Assembly: GCA_031270755.1 (NCBI GenBank)
Contig: JAISWV010000388.1
Span: 1 to 11,987 of the forward strand
Length of the DNA: 11,987 nt
Source: Synergistaceae bacterium
GTDB taxonomy: Bacteria > Synergistota > Synergistia > Synergistales > Aminobacteriaceae
Reading direction: 5' to 3'
Every line of letters begins with the position of its first letter. Position 1 is the stretch's first letter. The translations under genes were made by a program, and so were the position numbers. This document shows positions 6,964-11,987 of this stretch, one piece after another. The notes beneath the pieces are model-generated. The model was not told the DNA's origin, made no database searches, and worked only from the letters and a program-made list of their open reading frames with translations.

Positions 6964-7740
6964 CTAAAATATCTTGAGCTTAACAGGCGCATGGTCGGAT
7001 ACGTTCTCGCGATAACGTGTAAAATCGCCATTAAAGTAACGATTTATGGCTTCGATGCGTGAAACCGTGTATGGGATGCTTGAATTTTTTGCCACATTGA
7101 AACTAAAATGGTCATAGCTGTTGTAATAACCCTCCGTCATTTTGAGAGTTGTTTTCTCCTCCTGAAATGTCTGGACATCTCTGGGACCGCACGAATTGCA
7201 CTCGTCGCAGTCGAGGTTGTAATCGCCGAGAACGACAGTAAAAACAGTAAAGGTTCCATAGGAGTCGCCGTAGCGAGAAACGTCTACCGTTCGGTAAATC
7301 TCGCCCTTAACGAGATTACACTCTGCCTTGCGCAAGGCAATATGTATCTGGTTATCATCTCCCCCGTGTACTATGTGAATGTCAATCAAGCGGAACTCGC
7401 TGTTTGGACCAAGTCCCTTGGGTGAAAACCTCCCGTATAACGGTTTTCGAGCCATACGTTCTTCAGGAAAGGAGGTTGTAGAATGCATTTCTACTCTTTC
7501 CGAGTTCCAAATGAATGCAAACTCGCTGCCGGACACATAGTCGCCTTTCCACCAGGAAGGAAGATTACGACATATAACGTCGATTTCATCTTTCCCATAT
7601 ACCTCTGATACTTCTTGAAAGGCCACAATGTCCAAACCTTCGTCAGCTATCATCCTGGATAGGAAGTCATGGAAATTCCTGGGGTCCCGGGATTCCGGGT
7701 GCTTCTTCAGCAAATTTAGTGAACCTATACGGTAACTCAT
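6964..7740 (-). CDS. Endonuclease/exonuclease/phosphatase (EEP) superfamily enzyme
   Basis: A 258-residue single-domain protein of the DNase I / Mg-dependent phosphodiesterase fold, with GGAGG 9 bp before the ATG. Superfamily motifs occur in order and appear intact: Asn9 in GSLNL, Glu43 in FQEV, His122 and His125 in IDIHIVHGG, Asp173 and Asn175 in LGDYNLD, and the terminal SDH at 248-250. No signal peptide is seen, so it is probably cytoplasmic. Members cleave DNA or RNA, phosphoinositides, sphingomyelin or other phosphodiesters, so the substrate cannot be read from sequence. Unusually, the catalytic LGDYNLD is followed directly by CDECNSC, giving three cysteines (178, 181, 184) with CxxC spacing that could bind metal or act as a redox switch. 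It is the first gene of the operon, 65 bp downstream of the regulator gene, and the only clear enzyme in it, hence the likely effector. Confidence 0.85.
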   Translation of the reverse strand: MSYRIGSLNLLKKHPESRDPRNFHDFLSRMIADEGLDIVAFQEVSEVYGKDEIDVICRNLPSWWKGDYVSGSEFAFIWNSERVEMHSTTSFPEERMARKPLYGRFSPKGLGPNSEFRLIDIHIVHGGDDNQIHIALRKAECNLVKGEIYRTVDVSRYGDSYGTFTVFTVVLGDYNLDCDECNSCGPRDVQTFQEEKTTLKMTEGYYNSYDHFSFNVAKNSSIPYTVSRIEAINRYFNGDFTRYRENVSDHAPVKLKIF

Positions 7741-7770
7741 ATTTGTGTTCCTCCGATTTCATTTGACGCG

Positions 7771-7783
7771 AGTATAACATACT
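7771..7783 (-). promoter_or_regulatory. Palindrome overlapping a -10 box before the accessory operon
   Basis: In the 65-bp gap before the EEP gene, AGTATaacATACT has perfect 5-bp arms. On the minus strand its right end reads TATACT (7776-7771), a good -10 hexamer 31 bp before the ATG. No recognisable -35 occurs at 16-18 bp. A -10 without -35, overlapped by a palindrome, suits a promoter governed by a regulator, most simply the WYL protein encoded just upstream. Confidence 0.35.
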
Positions 7784-7805
7784 GCCATAGACAACATTTG
7801 TCCTT

Positions 7806-8711
7806 TTACTCGATTTTTTCAATCCAGCCCCTCTGCATCCCAAGCCACATATCTATACCATCTTCATAGCTTTCGGCTGTAATCGTCACGCTTCCGTCGG
7901 CGTTTTCGGTAATTATCTGCGCGGTGGGCAGCCGGTCAAACACCGCCTCCACGCTTGAACCGCGGTAGACGAATTTCACGCGCTTTAGCTTTCCGGGGTA
8001 CATAAACTGCACCCTCTTGCGGAATTCCGCTTCGTTGAACCGTTCCGCATACGGTATGTCGAACCGCTCGCCCAGATCCTTGATATCCGTGATTCGGTCG
8101 GCGCGGAAAACCGTGTAAAAATCTCTGCTGTCATCGGCAAGCCACGCTATTAGATAAAAATAGAACTCCGAGAACAGTATCCCGACCGGTTTCACGACGT
8201 GCGATTTCGGCGTTTTGTCCTGCCGAACGTACCAAATCCGCGTGAGCCGCTGTTCGGTCACAAGATTCGCAAGCGTCCATAATGTGTCGATAAGCGGCTT
8301 GCCATGCTTGACGGGCAGGTAGTTAACTCGTTCGTTGCCTATTCGTGCTTCCACAGGCAGACGCTGTTCCGGCGACAGTTGGAAAAGCAGTTTCTTGATA
8401 AGCGACTCGAACTCGTCTCTATTGAACGCACGGCTCTCAATCAAAATTTTGCAGAGCGCGAACACTTCCTCGACGTTCAGGGTTCCACCGCTCAAACGTT
8501 CGAGCCGATAGCAACCGCGCTTACGGTCGTAACGCAGTTCACCCTCGCCTGTTTCAGTTAAGTACATGCGCAGGCTTTCGAGGTCACGCTGTGCGGTCTT
8601 AGGCGTAACGCCAAATGCAGATATGAGCGCGTCTTTATACAAAACCTCGCCCCGCGCCAACTGCTCGTTCATACGGAGCAAGCGGTATGTTTTATCGGAT
8701 TTGTAGTCCAT
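7806..8711 (-). CDS. WYL-domain transcriptional regulator
   Basis: A 301-residue protein with the usual three-part layout of this family. Residues about 8-58 form a DeoR/HTH_11-type winged helix (ALISAFGVTPKTAQRDLESL as recognition region), residues about 140-215 a WYL domain (RIWYVRQDK, then PVGILFSEFYFYLIAW, then FRADRI), and the rest a WCX C-terminal extension. WYL domains bind ligands such as nucleic acids, and regulators of this type often sit next to phage-defence or mobile gene clusters. The ATG at 8711 is preferred over an in-frame GTG at 8717 because GGAAGGG lies 9 bp before the ATG and only 3 bp before the GTG. A consensus -10 (TATAAT) lies 32 bp upstream. It precedes and is co-oriented with the operon it probably controls. 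Confidence 0.9.
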   Translation of the reverse strand: MDYKSDKTYRLLRMNEQLARGEVLYKDALISAFGVTPKTAQRDLESLRMYLTETGEGELRYDRKRGCYRLERLSGGTLNVEEVFALCKILIESRAFNRDEFESLIKKLLFQLSPEQRLPVEARIGNERVNYLPVKHGKPLIDTLWTLANLVTEQRLTRIWYVRQDKTPKSHVVKPVGILFSEFYFYLIAWLADDSRDFYTVFRADRITDIKDLGERFDIPYAERFNEAEFRKRVQFMYPGKLKRVKFVYRGSSVEAVFDRLPTAQIITENADGSVTITAESYEDGIDMWLGMQRGWIEKIE

Positions 8712-8743
8712 TCTCACTTTCCCTTCCTTTCACCGCTCGCTTC

Positions 8744-8772
8744 ATTATAATAGTATTAAAATCCTTACTTGC
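8744..8772 (-). promoter_or_regulatory. Predicted promoter of the WYL regulator gene
   Basis: On the minus strand a perfect -10 TATAAT (8749-8744) is preceded at 17 bp by GCAAGT, or at 18 bp by TGCAAG (8772-8767), both weak -35 boxes. The -35 region overlaps the edge of the inverted-repeat element at 8769, so that element may have altered expression. An AGTAT half-site (8752-8756) beside the -10 is shared with the palindrome at 7771-7783, hinting at autoregulation. Confidence 0.45.
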
Positions 8773-9012
8773 ACAGTGGAGCTAATTCCTGTGAACCATG
8801 CTCAAAAAGTTCCTAAACTCACATATCGTCTTCAACAGAGATGATATCCTGTTCTATTTGAATTTGTTTACCTTTATCACGAATCCACCTACCGATATTC
8901 CCAATAAGATCGAATTGATAAAACTGGCTTTTCAAAATCCAAAAATCTTGTATTTTAGAGAATTCTACGGTATAAGTACTGACCTCTGAAAAAAATTAAC
9001 ACCACTGTGCAA
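8769..9012. mobile_element. 244-bp element with terminal inverted repeats (MITE-like or collapsed insertion sequence)
   Basis: TTGCACAGTGG at 8769-8779 is matched by its exact complement CCACTGTGCAA at 9002-9012. Extending inward, the two 19-bp ends (8769-8787 and 9012-8994) agree at 17 positions, both reaching TAATT. The interior is AT-rich compared with the right-hand flank. It contains no full transposase, only open stretches of about 60 codons on both strands. I see no convincing target-site duplication (left flank CCTTAC, right flank AGGCAA), so insertion may be old or followed by rearrangement. It abuts the decayed prmC fragment on one side and the WYL promoter on the other. The family of the ends is not recognised. 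Confidence 0.5.
8819..8995 (-). pseudogene. Possible remnant ORF inside the inverted-repeat element
   Basis: Fifty-eight sense codons are open on the minus strand with no ATG or GTG start and no ribosome binding site. The translation contains VEFSKIQDFWILKSQF and DLIGNIGRWIRDKGKQ and ends IISVEDDM, a composition like a genuine protein tail. The plus strand of the same segment is also open (63 codons from 8798, F/N/L-rich, no properly spaced Shine-Dalgarno). At most one is a relic of a former gene. Neither is recognised, and I would not call either a functional gene. Confidence 0.25.
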
Positions 9013-9044
9013 AGGCAAGCGTTTTGCCGCAGGTCTTTAACACT

Positions 9045-9308
9045 GAAAACCATGCAACGGGAAATTCCGGCGTAGTCTGTAAATTTTCCGAGAGGGCGAA
9101 GCCCGGTGGGCTATTTTCCGACCGCTTTGCCCTGACCCGCCCCTCTGATTTCGAGAAGCAGCGTCCCCCGGCCTTCAGCCAGCGGGGCATTTGACGGAAC
9201 AGCAGACGGAAGCAGTCCAGCCCATCCTCTCCGCCGTCGAGGCAGTCGCGGCTCGTGCTGGGCTTCGCGCACCAGTCCGTCGATTTCTTTTGCCGAGATA
9301 TAAGGGGG
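9045..9308 (-). pseudogene. prmC: Decayed 3' fragment of prmC/hemK (release factor glutamine methyltransferase)
   Basis: On the minus strand, frame by frame, the C-terminal half of a PrmC protein can be read. It starts RPPYISAKEIDGLVREAQHEP (N of the catalytic NPPY replaced by R). It then continues in a shifted frame as DCLDGGEDGLDCFRLL and PRWLKAGG, returns to the first frame at the G5 tract 9165-9169 as TLLLEIRGAGQGKAV, meets an in-frame TAG at 9111-9113, and resumes as KFTDYAGISRCMVF. The order (PPY, then GGxDGL, then LKxGG, then EIGxxQ, then DxAGxxR) is that of PrmC, which methylates the GGQ glutamine of release factors. The N-terminal domain and SAM-binding glycine motif are missing; upstream is AT-rich and has a stop at 9324-9326. 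At least two frameshifts plus a stop make it non-functional. A working copy must exist elsewhere. Confidence 0.75.
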
Positions 9309-9309
9309 G

Positions 9310-9328
9310 CGTGAATGAATAATTCACG
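9310..9328. repeat. Inverted repeat at the broken 5' edge of the prmC fragment
   Basis: CGTGAATgaataATTCACG has perfect 7-bp arms and a 5-base loop, and directly adjoins the point where PrmC similarity begins. No T-run follows on the minus strand (six C residues do), so it is a poor terminator. It may be a transposon end, a recombination scar or a weak terminator of the allantoin operon. The rest of the gap to 9393 is AT-rich with AATATT repeats and nothing else recognisable. Confidence 0.35.
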
Positions 9329-9392
9329 TTAATTCAGGTCGAAACAGTGATTGTATCCGAATATTTTGTAATATTTTAGATGTTGCGGGCTC

Positions 9393-10649
9393 CTAGGGTT
9401 CAAATCTTGCGTCCAGCCTCAGGACGGAGCGCAGCAATACGTCGCAGCCTCTTTGGATGTCTTCTTCCCTGGAGAACTCTTCGGGCGAGTGACTGACGCC
9501 GTCCACGCTGGGGATGAAGATCATCCCGCAGGGAAAAGCCTCCGCCAACATCAGGGAGTCGTGAAACGCGCCGCTGGGCATGAGCCTATAAGGGCAGCCT
9601 TCGTCTTCACAGGCCTCGGCGATGGCGTTTTGAACTCCGGGGTCCATGGATACGGGGGCGTTGGACGAAATCGGTCTGAAATCGCAATCGAACCCCTCGG
9701 CAACCCTCGCCAAAACGCGCCGAAGCTCGCCCTCGATCCGCTCCATCACCGCCGGCTCCCGGTCCCGGATCTCCAGGCTGAAGGTGCAGCTTCCCGGAAT
9801 GACGTTGACGGCGTTGGGGCTCACCGCTATGGCGCCCACAGTGGCAACGGAGTACTGGCCGCCGTGGGCGCGCGCCACGTCCGGGACCGACGCGATGAAC
9901 CGGGCCGCGGCCACCAACGCGTCCTTTCGGTCCTCCATCGAGGTGCTTCCCGCGTGGTTCATCTGCCCCCGCGTCACGATTTCGCAGCGCTTCACCCCGG
10001 CGATGGTGGTCACGACACCGATGGGAACCTGCGCTTTAAAGAGCCCCCCGCCCTGTTCGATGTGGAGCTCCAGGCAGCAATGCACCGTTTCTTTCCCGCG
10101 CGCGGCTTTGCTCAACTGCTGTATTCCATCCCCGTCGTTCACGTTCAGGCCCCAAGCCGCCAGGGCGTCACGCCGACGGATCCCCTCTTTGTCGGCGGCG
10201 GACAGAGAAAAATTCGCGAGAGAAGCTCCGCTGAAGGCGCTGCTGCCGATCATTCCGCTTCCGAAGCGGGCTCCTTCTTCGTCCGAGAAAACGACGACCT
10301 CCAGGGGATGGCGCAGCTTCGTTCCAGAGGCGAGAAGCGTTTCAACCACCTCCAAGCCCGCCACGCAGCCCAGAGCTCCGTCGTATTTGCCGCCGTCGGG
10401 CACCGTGTCCAGGTGAGAACCGACCACGATGGCCGGCAGGGGTTCCCGGCCCTCCAGGCGTGCGATCATATTTCCCGCCGGGTCCACGGAGGGCTCGATT
10501 CCCAGGGCGCGGAAGCGGCGCGCAAAAGCCTCCCGTCCCTTTCGGTCTTCCTCGGAAAAGGCAAGGCGTGAATGAGAACCGTCGCCGAGTTCTCCGCACC
10601 GATAGATTTCTTCGAGCCGCGCGACGACCCGAGCGCCGTCTGTCTTCAT
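9393..10649 (-). CDS. allC: Allantoate amidohydrolase / N-carbamoyl-L-amino acid hydrolase (M20 family)
   Basis: A 418-residue cytoplasmic metallohydrolase of the hydantoinase/carbamoylase branch of M20, full length. Expected metal ligands are visible: His79 in GSHLDTVPDGG, Asp90 in KYDG, Glu124/Glu125 in SDEEG, His196 in ELHIEQG and His387 in GVSHSPEE. The dimerisation-domain substrate residues appear as MNHAGSTSMEDRKD (231-242) and the LEIRD arginine (295). Allantoate amidohydrolases release ammonia and carbon dioxide from allantoate to give ureidoglycine or ureidoglycolate, while relatives act on N-carbamoyl amino acids or beta-ureidopropionate. The allantoinase-like gene directly upstream favours allantoate. 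Its ATG overlaps the upstream stop as TAATG, so translation is coupled. High GC content resembles the upstream gene and differs from the accessory block. Substrate choice within the subfamily is inference. Confidence 0.87.
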   Translation of the reverse strand: MKTDGARVVARLEEIYRCGELGDGSHSRLAFSEEDRKGREAFARRFRALGIEPSVDPAGNMIARLEGREPLPAIVVGSHLDTVPDGGKYDGALGCVAGLEVVETLLASGTKLRHPLEVVVFSDEEGARFGSGMIGSSAFSGASLANFSLSAADKEGIRRRDALAAWGLNVNDGDGIQQLSKAARGKETVHCCLELHIEQGGGLFKAQVPIGVVTTIAGVKRCEIVTRGQMNHAGSTSMEDRKDALVAAARFIASVPDVARAHGGQYSVATVGAIAVSPNAVNVIPGSCTFSLEIRDREPAVMERIEGELRRVLARVAEGFDCDFRPISSNAPVSMDPGVQNAIAEACEDEGCPYRLMPSGAFHDSLMLAEAFPCGMIFIPSVDGVSHSPEEFSREEDIQRGCDVLLRSVLRLDARFEP

Positions 10650-11983
10650 TATTTGTTCACGCCCCCCACTTTACCGTCCGCGTACACGATTTTTCCGCGC
10701 GAGACCGTCGTTTCGACCTTTCCCCGAAACTCCATTCCCAGGTAGGGAGAATGAGGATTTTTGTGCAAAAGGTCCTCCGGGCGAGGAGTCCACCGCGTCT
10801 CAGGGTTGAAGATCGTCAGGTCGGCGTCGCTCCCAACTTGCAGCACTCCCTTGCGGGGGTAGAGGCCGAACAGCCGCGCGGGCGCCGTGGAAACCAAACG
10901 CGTCAATTTTTCCAGGGAGAGCCCCCGCTTGGCCCCTTCGGAGAAGATCGCGGTCAGCAGGGTCTGAACCCCTTGAACACCGCCCCAGGCGCTCATGAAA
11001 TTACCGTCGGCAGGTTTTTTCTGGGACATCGCCGAAGGAGAATGATCCGAGGCGATCAGATCGATCGATCCCTTCAACACCCTTTCCCACATTCCCTCCA
11101 CGGCCTCGCGGCTCCGAACCGGCGGGGTGCACTTCAGCACCGGCCCCAGGTTTTCCAGGTCGTCTTCCGAAAAAAGCAGATAATGCGGGCACGTTTCCAC
11201 CGTCGCGTGGACTCCTTCGGCCCGCGCCGCCGCCACGGCGTCCACGACCTCGGGAAGGGTGGCGTGGCAGATGTGAACCCTCGCTCCGGTTTCTTTCGCC
11301 ATTGCCAGAACGGCGTTGACCGCCAAGATCTCCGTCAATGGGAAGTGCGCGTCGAGGAAAGCCCGCGTCGTCCCTTTTTGCCGGGCTTCTATTTCGCCCC
11401 AGGCGGTCAGGGATTGGTCCTCGCAATGGACGCCGATGAGAACTCCCAGCTCGGCGGCTTTCTTCATCCCCTTGTAGAGGACCTCCGGCGTGGCGTGGGG
11501 AAAGTCGTCGCCCGCAAAACACGTAAAAGCTTTGAAGGCGACGGCTCCCTGCCGGAACATGGGCTCCATCTCGTCCACGTTGTCGTTGACGAGCCCGCCC
11601 CACAGGGCGTAATCCACCTTCGCCCGCAGTTTTCCGGCCTCTTTTTTCAACTCCAGGGCCTCGGACGAAATCACGGCGGGGCGCCCCGACAGAGGCATGT
11701 CGATGACCGTCGTCGTTCCTCCCGCCGCGGCCGCCGCCGTACCGGAGGCCATGTCCTCCCGGTCGGGAAAGCCGGGATCGTTGAAATGGACATGGGCGTC
11801 CACCACTCCCGGCAGAACGTAACGCCCTTTTGCGTCGATGACGTTTGCGGTTTTATCGGCTTCGTCGGCCAGGGGAAACGCCGAAATCGCCGCGATGGAC
11901 TCTCCCTTTACCCCCACGTCGGCTTCCGCTATTCCCGCGGGCGTCACCAGACGCCCTTTTCGAATCACGAGATCGAAATACAT
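10649..11983 (-). CDS. allB: Allantoinase (cyclic amidohydrolase, dihydropyrimidinase/hydantoinase superfamily)
   Basis: A complete 444-residue protein; only four bases precede its ATG in the window, so promoter and ribosome binding site lie outside. It opens the hydantoin ring of allantoin to allantoate in the cytoplasm using two metal ions. Ligands are visible: His64 and His66 in DAHVHFNDPG, the carboxylated lysine Lys151 in FKAFTC, His186 in GVHCED, His240 in ICHAT and Asp313 in ASDHSP. HVHFNDPG and GGTTTVIDMPLSG resemble the allantoinase HxHFNxPG and DMPLN signatures more than dihydropyrimidinase or dihydroorotase. The allantoate amidohydrolase partner immediately downstream supports this. 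A hydantoinase of related specificity is the main alternative. Clear start and stop, high GC and family-typical length mark it as a resident functional gene. Confidence 0.88.
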   Translation of the reverse strand: MYFDLVIRKGRLVTPAGIAEADVGVKGESIAAISAFPLADEADKTANVIDAKGRYVLPGVVDAHVHFNDPGFPDREDMASGTAAAAAGGTTTVIDMPLSGRPAVISSEALELKKEAGKLRAKVDYALWGGLVNDNVDEMEPMFRQGAVAFKAFTCFAGDDFPHATPEVLYKGMKKAAELGVLIGVHCEDQSLTAWGEIEARQKGTTRAFLDAHFPLTEILAVNAVLAMAKETGARVHICHATLPEVVDAVAAARAEGVHATVETCPHYLLFSEDDLENLGPVLKCTPPVRSREAVEGMWERVLKGSIDLIASDHSPSAMSQKKPADGNFMSAWGGVQGVQTLLTAIFSEGAKRGLSLEKLTRLVSTAPARLFGLYPRKGVLQVGSDADLTIFNPETRWTPRPEDLLHKNPHSPYLGMEFRGKVETTVSRGKIVYADGKVGGVNK

Positions 11984-11987
11984 TTTA

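Noticed and set aside
8996..9190. A 64-codon minus-strand ORF starting MPRWLKAGG
   Set aside because: It is one frame of the broken prmC fragment; only its first residues fit PrmC, and after the G5 tract the family similarity moves to another frame.
9391..9415. A tRNA T-loop-like string GGGTTCAAATC
   Set aside because: The flanking bases do not form a T-stem or acceptor stem, and the segment is the 3' end of the M20 coding sequence.
9453..10571. A 372-codon plus-strand ORF opposite the allantoate amidohydrolase gene
   Set aside because: A shadow of a GC-rich gene; the minus-strand product has all M20 motifs and this one has none.
1..11987. CRISPR array, rRNA, tRNA or integrase
   Set aside because: No regularly spaced direct repeats, no cloverleaf or rRNA-like stretches, and no recombinase motifs were found on either strand.

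Overview
The window looks like bacterial chromosome from an anaerobic, amino-acid-using organism. A member of the Synergistetes/Synergistaceae would fit: a branched-chain amino acid ABC transporter gene, a YfcC-type antiporter and a pair of ureide-degrading hydrolases, with GC-rich housekeeping genes and strong GGAGG ribosome binding sites. This assignment is inference; no taxonomic marker is present.

Left flank (1-2850). The end of a LivF-type ABC ATPase runs off the left edge. Next is a complete RNase HI gene on the minus strand, divergent from a 73-codon plus-strand ORF with a strong ribosome binding site. A 15-bp palindrome lies between their promoters. A stem-loop terminator separates the small ORF from a convergent YfcC-family antiporter gene.

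Middle (about 3030-8760). A lower-GC accessory block lies entirely on the minus strand. In transcription order it holds a WYL-domain regulator, an endonuclease/exonuclease/phosphatase (EEP) superfamily enzyme, a 501-residue protein with one membrane segment and a helical-repeat-like body, a protein with an unidentified alpha/beta N-terminal domain joined to a DUF697 (YcjF-type) membrane domain, a truncated PspA/IM30-like coiled coil, a protein of three zinc ribbons, and a 53-residue protein. A clear rho-independent terminator (3032-3052) closes the unit. Tight spacing, one 49-nt overlap and good ribosome binding sites indicate one operon from EEP to the 53-residue gene. PspA with a YcjF-type protein recalls the Escherichia coli phage-shock regulon, where ycjXF is controlled by PspF. 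Here, however, there is no GTPase partner, no PspF and no PspB/PspC, and an EEP enzyme and zinc ribbons are added. It is the best candidate in the window for an undescribed system, plausibly membrane stress or defence.

Boundary (about 8760-9390). A 244-bp element with 19-bp terminal inverted repeats (17 of 19 matching) looks like a MITE or a collapsed insertion sequence. It lies beside a decayed fragment of the glutamine methyltransferase gene prmC/hemK, recognisable from its PPYI motif to its C-terminus but broken by frameshifts and a stop codon. Both mark this junction as a rearrangement site.

Right flank (9393-11983). A GC-rich two-gene operon encodes an allantoinase-like amidohydrolase followed, with a TAATG overlap, by an M20-family allantoate amidohydrolase/carbamoylase. 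Together they would convert allantoin to allantoate and then release ammonia and carbon dioxide.
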